A DNA stretch of 9,740 nt from Propionibacteriaceae bacterium (GTDB lineage Bacteria > Actinomycetota > Actinomycetes > Propionibacteriales > Propionibacteriaceae), in contig WRJP01000067.1 in assembly GCA_009778535.1 (NCBI GenBank), positions 1 through 9,740 of the forward strand, given 5' to 3'. The notes under the pieces were generated by a model that made no database searches, was not told where the DNA came from, and saw only the letters and a list, made by a program, of their open reading frames with translations. Positions within the stretch are counted from its first letter, which is position 1; every line of letters starts with the position of its first letter. Shown piece after piece: positions 1 to 7,152 of this stretch. The position numbers were made by a program, and so were the translations under genes.

Positions 1-15
1 GCGGCCGTCCGCCGG

Positions 16-33
16 CCTGAGCCTGTCGAAGGG
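16..33. repeat. Possible dispersed intergenic repeat (REP-like)
   Basis: The stretch CCTGAGCCTGTCGAAGGG resembles, from memory, a short motif (on the other strand CCCTTCGACAGGCTCAGG) scattered between genes in many actinobacterial and proteobacterial genomes. It lies in a GC-rich block with a small inverted repeat beside it (GGCCG at 3-7, CGGCC at 13-17). Only one copy is in the window and the element may be cut by the window edge, so repeat status cannot be shown here. Confidence 0.35.
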
Positions 34-54
34 TCGAAACCAAGGGCGTGTGAG

Positions 55-81
55 AACCCGTGGGGACAGGTGCTACGGGTT
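55..81 (-). terminator. Weak candidate terminator hairpin after the 193-aa gene
   Basis: AACCCGT (55-61) and ACGGGTT (75-81) form a perfect 7-bp inverted repeat around a 13-base loop. It begins about 11 bases past the stop codon of the minus-strand gene at 93-674. No run of T follows it on the minus strand, so it is not a classical intrinsic terminator. It may act as a transcript-end hairpin or mean nothing. Confidence 0.25.
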
Positions 82-96
82 AGGGTTAGCGGTTAG
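78..96. repeat. Three GGTTAG hexamers
   Basis: GGTTAG occurs at 78-83, 84-89 and 91-96, with one extra C between the second and third copies. The third copy supplies the TAA stop codon (93-95, minus strand) of the adjacent membrane-protein gene. It is a very short tandem repeat that could come from replication slippage. Confidence 0.5.
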
Positions 97-674
97 GACG
101 GCAAGGCGTGGCTGACCCATTTGACAATTTCATCTTTAGACGGTTCTGGGCCAAGCCCTATACCTTGACCAGCACGGATTTTTGCCGGTGGTGCGGCACC
201 AAGAAACTCTTTGGCGTCCAATACCTTTCCTGTACTTCGGTCGATGATGCTTACAAAAAGCCCTTGGCGTGAGGCATTAGTGCCGTTGGTGTATTTGCCT
301 GCGCTTACACGGACTTTGTTTGCGTATACGACATATTTCACTTGATTCGGATCGTTTGTTTTGAATGCATCTGGAATCAGGCTGTTATTGCACTGCCAAC
401 TCACCGGGTTCGAACCTCTGTCATAGTTTACTTCTCGCAATAGCACTACCGCTTTGTTGCCGGAAATATCTTTTACAGGTATGTCTGGTACATAGCTGCT
501 GTTTTTTAGTGCGTTGTCACGGCTGTGGGATGGGTATATGTCGTTTAACATTTGGCTGCTGAACATGCCCGGACTTATGACAAAGAACCAGAGCGCCGCA
601 AGAAGCAGCGCTGTTGTCGGAATCGCGATCCGAAGAACTTTAACTCTTTTTGGATGTGGTTTCTTTTGCTGCAT
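93..674 (-). CDS. Single-pass membrane-anchored protein of unknown function
   Basis: This is a 193-residue protein that I do not recognise. A basic N-terminus (residues 1-15, rich in K and R) is followed by one hydrophobic helix at about 16-34, giving the expected topology of a short cytoplasmic tail and an exported domain of about 155 residues. There is no lipobox and no clear signal-peptidase site. The outer domain has one cysteine (C94) and alternating beta-like segments such as VKYVVYANKVRVSAGKY and LFVSIIDRSTGKVLDAKEF, suggesting a small beta-rich fold. An in-frame TAA lies directly before the ATG, which fixes the first possible start at 674, but no Shine-Dalgarno sequence is visible. 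It lies 155 bases downstream of the GNAT-like gene on the same strand. It could be the last operon member or a separately transcribed gene. No link to radical SAM chemistry can be inferred. Confidence 0.75.
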   Translation of the reverse strand: MQQKKPHPKRVKVLRIAIPTTALLLAALWFFVISPGMFSSQMLNDIYPSHSRDNALKNSSYVPDIPVKDISGNKAVVLLREVNYDRGSNPVSWQCNNSLIPDAFKTNDPNQVKYVVYANKVRVSAGKYTNGTNASRQGLFVSIIDRSTGKVLDAKEFLGAAPPAKIRAGQGIGLGPEPSKDEIVKWVSHALPS

Positions 675-801
675 TTAGGTCACACTGCGCTACCCGAGCC
701 TTGTGTCTGCCCTACGAAACAGCCCCAACGGCAGCACCCGTGATGGGAAATCAACAGCAATGACTAGATTCATACGCAATCTTCCCCCTAAACAATCGCA
801 T

Positions 802-810
802 TTTATACCA
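802..810 (-). promoter_or_regulatory. Possible extended -10 promoter for the 193-aa gene
   Basis: On the minus strand the sequence reads TGGTATAAA, an extended -10 (TGn followed by TATAAA). It lies about 20 bases past the stop codon of the GNAT-like gene. No good -35 is visible at the usual distance. A transcript from here would carry a leader of about 120 bases to the ATG at 674. This would make the membrane-protein gene at least partly independent of the upstream operon. Confidence 0.35.
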
Positions 811-829
811 CTGTGGCAAACTTTTCCGG

Positions 830-1897
830 CTACAGCAGGCCGACTTCGAGCATGATTGGGCGCTGGTCAAGGGCAGGAGAGCCAGTTCCCTCCGGGGCAA
901 AATCGACCTCATAGAGTCTGCTGGAGTATTTGATGTGCTTGAACTGCTGGGCAACCGAACCCAGCGGATGGTTTTCAAATAGTCCCAGCATCACGAAATC
1001 GTATGAGTTGGCTTCATACAAGACGCATTTTAGGAACAGTCTTGCGATAGTTGGATCGTTGTCGGCGACCAGCAACGCGGCAAGGCTGGCATAGTGAGCT
1101 GCTGTTCCGGCTTTGGGCATCCTCGGGTAGCCGAACGCTGCGGTTGGGAGATAGGAAAGCGCTTTGTAAATCCCGTTATAGCCAGAAATCACGTATTGCT
1201 TGTAACTTTGCTGATTCCAGATCGCACCAGCTGCCACGATGTCACCGGCAGGCGACTTCAAGAAATAGAAGTCGTCCTCGCTTAGCTGGTAGAGCTTTTC
1301 GCTTGCGGGAGCGAGGTTGTAGTTTGGAAGCTGCTCGTCATAAAACCCGGCGAGAGCATCGGTGTGCCCTCGCACAAATGTGTATCCATTCAGATTTGGC
1401 TTTCGACCCGAGCCAAGACAGAACACCGTGTATTCGCCTAAATAGGTATACAGCGGCATCCCCTGGTAGTGCTTTTCCAATAGTTTTATCGCAGCCACAT
1501 TGTCTTTGAGGATGGTGGTGTAATAAAACGGCCGATATTGTGCGGTTTGCGCGGCTATCAACCGGTAGGCGTCTTTGATGCAATGTAGCCGTCCTTGATG
1601 ACTACGCAAGATTTTCATACCGGTGAGATAACCGGTATTTTGCTGGATGCCGTTTACATACTCGGCGCGGACAATGCAACCCCCGACTCCGAGCACTTCA
1701 CCTGATTCGACATCGGTAGCAATAGGAACCACGATGTGCTCGCCATCGTTTTGGAAGGATTGATACGGGTCGGGGGCGCGACTGAATTTGACTGAGATAC
1801 CGCCAGTGAAATCGCCGTCGTCGAACACCTTTTGGATTCCGGGAGCATCGGCACCACTGGCGAGAGTCAACTCCCAACTCTTACTTCGGCCATTCAT
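830..1897 (-). CDS. Two-domain GNAT-like acyltransferase
   Basis: This 355-residue protein looks like two GNAT (Gcn5-related N-acetyltransferase) folds in tandem. In the first half, the strand around residues 68-77 (VLGVGGCIVR) leads to YLTGMKILRSHQGR (90-103), which resembles GNAT motif A with a degenerate R/Q-x-x-G-x acetyl-CoA loop. Next come a helix (about 107-120) and a strand plus helix ending in DNVAAIKLLEK (132-142), the typical N..A..LyeK end of a GNAT domain. The second half repeats the plan, with a strand VAAGAIWNQ and a late ENHPLGSVAQQF segment. Family members transfer an acyl group from acyl-CoA to an amine, but the substrate here is unknown. The start at 1897 overlaps the preceding radical SAM gene by 17 bases and has a strong ribosome binding site, so it is clearly an operon member. 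Without a search, the GNAT call is by pattern, and catalytic activity is uncertain because motif A is weak. Confidence 0.7.
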   Translation of the reverse strand: MNGRSKSWELTLASGADAPGIQKVFDDGDFTGGISVKFSRAPDPYQSFQNDGEHIVVPIATDVESGEVLGVGGCIVRAEYVNGIQQNTGYLTGMKILRSHQGRLHCIKDAYRLIAAQTAQYRPFYYTTILKDNVAAIKLLEKHYQGMPLYTYLGEYTVFCLGSGRKPNLNGYTFVRGHTDALAGFYDEQLPNYNLAPASEKLYQLSEDDFYFLKSPAGDIVAAGAIWNQQSYKQYVISGYNGIYKALSYLPTAAFGYPRMPKAGTAAHYASLAALLVADNDPTIARLFLKCVLYEANSYDFVMLGLFENHPLGSVAQQFKHIKYSSRLYEVDFAPEGTGSPALDQRPIMLEVGLL

Positions 1898-3212
1898 CGA
1901 GATTTCCTCCCAAAGGCACCTTCATCTTCTGGTCTATTTCTTCACCCAGGCGCAGATTCATAGCCCAAAACAGCCACCACATTCCCAAGCTGCTGCGCCC
2001 CAGCGCTGCCATACCTCGGCTGCACACCACCGGGAGCCGCGCAAAGCGTCGACGCGCATCGCGGCAAAGCGCACTCATTTCCGCGTGCGTCATCGTGGCC
2101 GGAGTAAACGCCAACTCGCCATATCTGTAATCACGGTTCAGCCACCATTTTTCCCCCAGCAGCCGGTTTTCGCTCTTTAGCCGCTCATAGGTGGGCGTTC
2201 CAGGGAACGGCAGCAGATGGTTAAAGGCGGCGGTGTAGAACTTGTGTTTCCTTGCAAAAGCCAGTGCGTCAACAAAGCTCTGCTGGTTGTCGGCATCAAA
2301 GCCAAAAACGAAAGTAGCGTAGATACCAATGCCAGCCTGGTGGATATTTGCTACCAACTCATCGCGTTCACCTAACGCGGTTTCCCAGGATTTGTTCATC
2401 TGCTGCAAATTCTGCTGGTTCAACGACTCAAAGCCAATCAGAATCAACTCACAACCTGATTCTTTCATCGCTTGCAGCAATTCCTGATCTCTAGCGATGG
2501 CCAGAGTCCCTTGCCCCGCCCATTTGATATTGAGCGGTTTCATCTTTTGGAACAACTCGATCGCGTGTTTACGGTTTCCGGTCAAGTTGTCGTCAACTAA
2601 AAAGTGATATTTATGTTCCGATTGTTTCAGCTCAGCGAGGATGTCGTCATGCGGACGCGGCAAGTAGTGGCTGCAATAGTAGGCAGAAATAGCACAGAAC
2701 TCGCAAGCATGCCCGCATCCTCGCCCAGTTTCAACTAAGGTGATCGGCAGATATTTTTTGTCGGAATAAATGCTGCGATCAGGATGAATAGCGGTGTAAC
2801 CGGCTTTGCCGGTGTAACGCGGCTTTAACCAGTGGTTTGCAAAGTCGTCAAGCATAGCTGCCCAAACAGTTTCAGCGTTGCCGACGATAACGCTATCGCC
2901 ATGCTCGCTGGTTTCATCCGGACATAAAGTGGCGTGGTATCCGCCAAAGATCACTGTCTTACCGCGTGCTTTGTATTCGGCGGCAATGTCATATGCACGC
3001 AGCGCGGAATAGGTTTCTACTGTGATGGCGACGATGTCTGTGTCGGTGTCGTAGTCGATCAACTCAATGCGGTCGTCAAAGAATTCGGTTTCAAAATGTG
3101 CTGGAGTCAGTGCCTTTAGCAGCGCGATCGTCAATGGTTCCATTTTCCAGGTGCCGATGTATTTTTTCCCTGGCTTTTTTCCAATGGCGGTCAGGATGAA
3201 AGTTATTTTCAT
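1881..3212 (-). CDS. B12-binding radical SAM protein (third in operon)
   Basis: This 443-residue enzyme has the BchE/HpnP-like two-domain layout. Residues 1 to about 130 form a cobalamin-binding Rossmann-like domain, including TVIFGGYHATLCPDE (86-100). It has no D-x-H-x-x-G motif, as is usual for cobalamin-dependent radical SAM (class B) enzymes. The radical SAM barrel follows, with the [4Fe-4S] cysteines C166, C170 and C173 in GRGCGHACEFC, then a DDN motif (207-209), IGFESLNQQ (about 259-267) and a LPFPGTPTY segment. The C-terminus is hydrophobic and aromatic (GMWWLFWAMNLRLGEE). Relatives methylate unactivated carbons or catalyse ring formation using SAM, cobalamin and a reductant. The substrate here cannot be told. 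It starts 9 bases after the preceding radical SAM gene and overlaps the GNAT-like gene. The Shine-Dalgarno sequence is weak (GAG), so it is probably translated by coupling. Confidence 0.9.
   Translation of the reverse strand: MKITFILTAIGKKPGKKYIGTWKMEPLTIALLKALTPAHFETEFFDDRIELIDYDTDTDIVAITVETYSALRAYDIAAEYKARGKTVIFGGYHATLCPDETSEHGDSVIVGNAETVWAAMLDDFANHWLKPRYTGKAGYTAIHPDRSIYSDKKYLPITLVETGRGCGHACEFCAISAYYCSHYLPRPHDDILAELKQSEHKYHFLVDDNLTGNRKHAIELFQKMKPLNIKWAGQGTLAIARDQELLQAMKESGCELILIGFESLNQQNLQQMNKSWETALGERDELVANIHQAGIGIYATFVFGFDADNQQSFVDALAFARKHKFYTAAFNHLLPFPGTPTYERLKSENRLLGEKWWLNRDYRYGELAFTPATMTHAEMSALCRDARRRFARLPVVCSRGMAALGRSSLGMWWLFWAMNLRLGEEIDQKMKVPLGGNLDEWPK
1903..1911 (-). promoter_or_regulatory. 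Strong ribosome binding site inside the upstream gene
   Basis: On the minus strand GGGAGGAAA lies 5 bases before the ATG at 1897. It sits within the last codons of the radical SAM gene ending at 1881. It decides the start of the GNAT-like gene and supports the 17-base overlap and translational coupling. Confidence 0.8.
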
Positions 3213-3221
3213 TTACACTCG

Positions 3222-4541
3222 CTAGAGGCCGCTGGGCAGTCTGCGGTACAACTTCCGTAAGGAGAGGTTGAACAGCAGTGGGAAGACTACGTTTGTTTTT
3301 GCGCCAAAAATTCGCTTGAAAATTGACGAATATGAATGAATAGACTTTGCTGAGGTGTACCTGCCCAGCTGCAAGGTGCGTGCCGTCATGTGCTTAGGTT
3401 CGAAGACGACCGTTTGGAAATCGTATTTAGCCCAATCTTCATGCAGCAGCCTCCCTTCACGTTTGAACTCGGTATAGAAGCTGGTGCCAGGTAGCGGCGT
3501 GAGGATAGAAAACATCGCGTATTCCAGGTGGTTTTGTTCAATGAAGGCCAAGGTGTCCGCAAAGACCGACTCGTCGTCACAGTCAAATCCGAAAATGAAT
3601 AAGCCAAATACGGCGATCTTATGTTTATGTATCGCTGCGATAGCTTTGTGATAATCGGCGGCTTTGCCCATATTTTTGTTGGCGGCAATCAGCGAAGACT
3701 CCGAAACTGACTCCAGCCCAATCGCTAGGGCTTTGCAGCCACTTTGGCGTGCCAGCGAGAGTAGTTCTTCGTCTTTAGCGGCGCTGATAGAGCATTGACT
3801 GCCCCAGCGTATCTTCAAAGGAATCAGCGCTCGGAATAGTTCTTTCGCATAGCGGGGGTTGCCGGCGATGTTGTCGTCGGAGAAGAATACAAAATTCCAT
3901 TTGAGCTGTCCAGATTCCTTGAGGGCTCGTATCTCATTGACTATGTCCGCAACCGGACGCAGCCGATAAGTTTCTCCGAAAAATTTGATTACCGTACAAA
4001 AACTGCAATGGAAAGGACATCCCCGGGTGGTTTGGATGAAGTTCTTTAGCATCCCTTTCTTGTCACGCACCACACTGCGATCAGGCCAAGGAACTTCGGA
4101 AAAATCAACCAGGCGATCCCCCTGGTAAACCGGCTGCAAGCTGTCATTTTCGGCATCGACCAGCAGCTGCTTCCATACTAACTCGCCTTCACCGACACAG
4201 ACCGCGTCGCAATGCTCCAATGCCTCATCCGGACGTGCCGAAGGATGAAAACCTCCCATGACTACCTTCTTGCCGCGCCGGGAAAACTCGTCGGCGATGG
4301 CGTAGGCACGCGGGGATTGCGTCGTCATCGCGGTAATGCCCACCAAATCGGCAGAGTAGTCATAGTCAACTTTTTCGCCGATGGTTTCATCCACAACCTT
4401 GATAGTGTGGTTCGCTGGGGTTAGGGCAGCCAAGAGTTGAAGCCCACTGGTGGAGAACATGATGGGGTAGGGGATTTTGAAGCCTTCAGGGGATTTGTGG
4501 AATCTGCTTTCCAGGTCTGGTGCTATCAGGTAGATATTCAT
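3222..4541 (-). CDS. B12-binding radical SAM protein (second in operon)
   Basis: This is a 439-residue protein starting at the ATG at 4541, two bases after the stop of the preceding gene. An upstream start at 4571 would add ten residues (MRQLRYRPVI) and overlap that gene by 28 bases. It is less likely because MNIYLIAPD is the usual beginning of the B12-binding domain. That domain covers about 1-140 (VVMGGFHPSARPDEA at 93-107), without D-x-H-x-x-G. The radical SAM cysteines are C175, C179 and C182 (RGCPFHCSFC). They are followed by SDDNIAGNP (221-229), IGLESVSES and TPLPGTSFY. Helix-rich residues and a hydrophobic-basic tail (FPLLFNLSLRKLYRR) end the protein. It is of the same broad family as its two neighbours but not a recent duplicate of either. 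It is probably a methyltransferase or oxidative cyclase-type enzyme on an unknown substrate. Confidence 0.9.
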   Translation of the reverse strand: MNIYLIAPDLESRFHKSPEGFKIPYPIMFSTSGLQLLAALTPANHTIKVVDETIGEKVDYDYSADLVGITAMTTQSPRAYAIADEFSRRGKKVVMGGFHPSARPDEALEHCDAVCVGEGELVWKQLLVDAENDSLQPVYQGDRLVDFSEVPWPDRSVVRDKKGMLKNFIQTTRGCPFHCSFCTVIKFFGETYRLRPVADIVNEIRALKESGQLKWNFVFFSDDNIAGNPRYAKELFRALIPLKIRWGSQCSISAAKDEELLSLARQSGCKALAIGLESVSESSLIAANKNMGKAADYHKAIAAIHKHKIAVFGLFIFGFDCDDESVFADTLAFIEQNHLEYAMFSILTPLPGTSFYTEFKREGRLLHEDWAKYDFQTVVFEPKHMTARTLQLGRYTSAKSIHSYSSIFKRIFGAKTNVVFPLLFNLSLRKLYRRLPSGL

Positions 4542-4543
4542 TA

Positions 4544-5872
4544 TCACCGGCCTATATCGGAGTTGTCGCACATTACAGCGCGGGTGAATTTTTGGAATTT
4601 CTCAGCGTATCCGCGGTAGCCGAAGTTGAGCGGAAGTGAAAGCCAAGCATCACGATGAAATGGAGCCAGCCGGGCGGCGATACTGGAGATTTTGTAGGTC
4701 TGCTCCCATGCCCATGCCGTCCCTGCTTCCAACTGTTCGGCAGTCATTAGTGCAGGCTGGTAGACGCAGTGCTCCACATCGTACATCGCCCAATCTCGTT
4801 CGATGATTCTGTTTTCTGCCTCAAGTTGCCGGTAATAGGAGGTTTGCGGAAATGGCGTCAGGATTGAATAACGCGGCAGATCAATTTTTGCCTGCTGCAC
4901 CATTTCGACCGTGCGTTCGAAGGTGGACGTATCCTCGTTGTCGGCGCCAAAGGCAAAGCAGCCCTGCACCAATATTCCCCCGTGGTGTAGCCGCTTCATC
5001 AACTCGGCGTAGTTGCCAACCTTGTTAACTCCCTTGCTGACATATTGCTGTGACTCCTGGTTGACTGATTCAAACCCGATCAGCAACCCTTTGCAGCCGC
5101 TTTTTTGAAATACTCCAATGAGCTCATCGTCGATACCAACCGTTGAGGTGGCCAGTCCTAACCAGATTTTCCGTAAGGGAATCAAAGCGGTGAACAACTC
5201 TATGGCGTATTCGCGGTTAGCAATTAAATTTACGTCAGGGAAAAGTATGACTTTGCAGTTAAGCGCCTCAATTTCTGCGACGACCTCATTTACTGGACGT
5301 TTGTAAACTGTCTTCCCGAACGCTGCTGGATAGGCGCAGAAAGTACACGGTAACGAGCAGCCGCGTACCGCTTCCAAGGTGTTTAACGTTATGTAGCGTT
5401 TTTTGTTCAACAGTTCACGGCGCGGGGTAGGCCGTCCAGCAATAGAAAAATCACTAGCTTGGGCGTACCGCGGTTTTAGCTGCTTAGCGGAAAAATCGAG
5501 TAATAGTTGCCCGAAGGTGTGTTCTGCAAAGCCGGTAACAACTGCATCGGCATGCTGGGCTGCTTCGTTGGGTAGCAGTGTGGGATGCACGCCGCCGAGG
5601 ACGACCGGAATGCCCTTTGCACGAAAGTGGTCGGCATATGCGTAACAGCGCGATGCAGTGCCGGTGATGCAGGTGATACAGATCAGATCAGCTTCCAGAT
5701 CGAGTGGAATCGTACCGGCAGTCTCGTCATAGATGACCGCTTCGGCATTCAATTCGGCCGGAATCAATGCGGCGAGGGTGGTTAAGGTGAGTGGTGCGTA
5801 ATGCAGCGATTTCCCGAAGCTGCCGTTGAATCTGTGCATGGCTCCTGCCGGAGCGAGGAACGCTATCATCAT
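4544..5872 (-). CDS. B12-binding radical SAM protein (first in operon)
   Basis: This 442-residue protein starts at an ATG-ATG pair (5872 or 5869) behind a near-perfect Shine-Dalgarno sequence. The B12-binding domain (about 1-135) includes PVVLGGVHPTLLPNEA (89-104) and has no D-x-H-x-x-G. The cluster cysteines are C172, C176 and C179 (RGCSLPCTFC), and IGFESVNQES follows. It departs from its two neighbours at two otherwise shared motifs: the DDN triad is DVN (213-215), and the PGTxxY segment reads PFPQTSYY, with Q for G. The C-terminus again has a hydrophobic segment ending in a basic turn (WLSLPLNFGYRGYA). The gene begins 10 bases after the permease stop and ends two bases before the next radical SAM gene. 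The motif changes suggest a different substrate or step from the other two. Confidence 0.9.
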   Translation of the reverse strand: MMIAFLAPAGAMHRFNGSFGKSLHYAPLTLTTLAALIPAELNAEAVIYDETAGTIPLDLEADLICITCITGTASRCYAYADHFRAKGIPVVLGGVHPTLLPNEAAQHADAVVTGFAEHTFGQLLLDFSAKQLKPRYAQASDFSIAGRPTPRRELLNKKRYITLNTLEAVRGCSLPCTFCAYPAAFGKTVYKRPVNEVVAEIEALNCKVILFPDVNLIANREYAIELFTALIPLRKIWLGLATSTVGIDDELIGVFQKSGCKGLLIGFESVNQESQQYVSKGVNKVGNYAELMKRLHHGGILVQGCFAFGADNEDTSTFERTVEMVQQAKIDLPRYSILTPFPQTSYYRQLEAENRIIERDWAMYDVEHCVYQPALMTAEQLEAGTAWAWEQTYKISSIAARLAPFHRDAWLSLPLNFGYRGYAEKFQKFTRAVMCDNSDIGR

Positions 5873-5876
5873 CGGA

Positions 5877-5884
5877 CACCTCCT
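5877..5884 (-). promoter_or_regulatory. Near-perfect Shine-Dalgarno overlapping the permease stop
   Basis: AGGAGGTG on the minus strand lies 4 bases before the ATG at 5872 and 7 before the ATG at 5869. It shares bases with the TAG stop of the permease (5883-5885). It marks strong translation of the first radical SAM gene and tight coupling to the permease. Confidence 0.8.
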
Positions 5885-7013
5885 ACATAAAAGACGCTAC
5901 AGCCATCAGGATGTACATGAGCATAACGGCAAAGGCAAGTGTTTTACTTTTCCCAATCCTGCCGAGCAGCATTTGGGGATGTGATGCCAGGCGAACCGAA
6001 TTCCTATACGCCGGTACCACCAGCAACGCCACTATTACGGCGGTTGCCCCTCCGGCAATCTGCATCAGCTCCAGAAAACCAGCCGTCGGTAGCAGCGCGA
6101 TAATGAAGGCCGGTAGCGTTGCGACTAGCCAAGATATGGTGTGATTTGATTTAAAAAAGGCGCCGGTCATATCGCATAGCTGCAACGATATTGACCAGAA
6201 TGTTCCCAGCATGGCTCCGAAGATAAACAGCGAACCCACAACATTGACTACCGGCCCGAGCGCTTTTGCCCATCCCACGATTGCGACTTCGGTTACCGGT
6301 TGGGATGAAATGAGTACGCAAATCGTGATTATGGCGATCACGCACAGATTGATTCCCAGCCCAGCGGTTACTGATCGCAGCAGTTTTTTCCGCGAACCCC
6401 CCAGACCTGAAGCAGCTTGGGGGACGGCAAACAGTGACGACAAACTGAACATGATCATGCCGTAAACCGCTAGCACTGGTTGGGGTTCGCCCCCCAAGGC
6501 TGGCAGCCCACCAGAGTGCATGAACGAAAGAACAGCCATGATTGCTACGAAAACAACAATGATGGCCATGACGATGACTTCATTTGCTGCCACTTTTCGC
6601 AACCCGAGAAAAACCACGAAAGCAGCAAATACAAAGAATATAATCATGCCGCCAGTTATTGGGATGTCAATCAGGCCAGCCAGGATTTCACCAGAGCCTG
6701 CAACATACGCCGCCAGGTTGCAGACCAAAGTGAGAGCCATCAAGGCATAGAATCCGATCCGCAGCGGTTGTTTGCCGCGAAAAAGATGTTTGGTGAATAC
6801 ACTCAGCAACTCGCTGGAATAGTCGGTGCGTACCGACAATTCAGCGACCATGATGTGAAGCACGACCGTAACGGCATATGCGATCACTGCTACGACCAAT
6901 GTGGATGCCAGTCCAGCTCGTTGCGCCAAATAGGGCACAGCCATGACACCGCCGCCGATTCCGGCGCCAGCAACCAGGCAGGTAGCTTGTAATGTCGAGA
7001 GTTCTTTTTGCAT
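5883..7013 (-). CDS. Amino-acid permease of the APC superfamily (HAAAP/AAAP-like)
   Basis: This is a 376-residue polytopic membrane protein with about 11 predicted helices. The first helix carries GAGIGGGVMAVPY (16-28), the broken-helix glycine motif of APC-fold transporters such as the HAAAP family (aromatic and hydroxy amino acids) and its eukaryotic SLC38-like relatives. Family members import amino acids with H+ or Na+. The specific substrate cannot be read from sequence. The open frame extends to a TTG at 7049 and an ATG at 7040, but neither has a ribosome binding site. The ATG at 7013 has AAGG five bases upstream and gives the normal short N-terminus (MQKELSTLQ), so it is preferred. It is the first gene of the radical SAM operon, which makes it the likely supplier of that pathway's substrate. 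Export or a housekeeping uptake role cannot be excluded. Confidence 0.85.
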   Translation of the reverse strand: MQKELSTLQATCLVAGAGIGGGVMAVPYLAQRAGLASTLVVAVIAYAVTVVLHIMVAELSVRTDYSSELLSVFTKHLFRGKQPLRIGFYALMALTLVCNLAAYVAGSGEILAGLIDIPITGGMIIFFVFAAFVVFLGLRKVAANEVIVMAIIVVFVAIMAVLSFMHSGGLPALGGEPQPVLAVYGMIMFSLSSLFAVPQAASGLGGSRKKLLRSVTAGLGINLCVIAIITICVLISSQPVTEVAIVGWAKALGPVVNVVGSLFIFGAMLGTFWSISLQLCDMTGAFFKSNHTISWLVATLPAFIIALLPTAGFLELMQIAGGATAVIVALLVVPAYRNSVRLASHPQMLLGRIGKSKTLAFAVMLMYILMAVASFM

Positions 7014-7128
7014 TTTGACCTTGGCTAAGTGTATTCGCATGGAAAACAAAGCAGTTGTCCAGCACGCCTGTTTGAGGAAATGTCTACATTGGGGGGCATC
7101 CTTACGAATGGCAAAGTGGGCTGGGGAA

Positions 7129-7149
7129 CAATCAACTCAGAGTTGATTG
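7129..7149. promoter_or_regulatory. Perfect 21-bp palindrome, candidate operator
   Basis: The arms CAATCAACTC (7129-7138) and GAGTTGATTG (7140-7149) are exact reverse complements around a single A (7139). The site lies in the 287-base divergent region, 116 bases before the permease start and 151 before the plus-strand start at 7301. Length and symmetry fit a dimeric regulator's operator. In RNA it could form a 9-bp stem with a 3-base loop. No run of T follows on either strand, so a terminator is unlikely. No regulator gene is in the window. Confidence 0.5.
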
Positions 7150-7152
7150 CGA

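Noticed and set aside
77..96. Telomere-like TTAGGG repeat
   Set aside because: There are only three imperfect units in about 20 bases, and nothing else suggests a chromosome end. It is most likely a small slippage repeat.
805..817. Hairpin terminator after the GNAT-like gene
   Set aside because: Only CCAC/GTGG around one base can pair, which leaves no workable loop, and no T-run follows. The extended -10 reading of the same bases is more plausible.
1051..1509. A 152-codon open frame on the + strand
   Set aside because: It is antisense to the GNAT-like gene, very rich in R and S, and has no recognisable domain or start signal.
1881..5872. tRNA or ribosomal-protein methylthiotransferase (MiaB/RimO) identity for the radical SAM genes
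   Set aside because: They lack the N-terminal cluster-binding domain and the TRAM domain of that family. Their N-termini are B12-binding-like.
6480..6992. A 170-codon open frame on the + strand
   Set aside because: It lies wholly antisense to the permease, has no ribosome binding site and reads as low-complexity shadow sequence. The permease frame has a clear family motif.
7014..7049. Longer permease start (TTG at 7049 or ATG at 7040)
   Set aside because: Neither has a Shine-Dalgarno sequence, while the ATG at 7013 has AAGG at good spacing and gives the usual short N-terminus.
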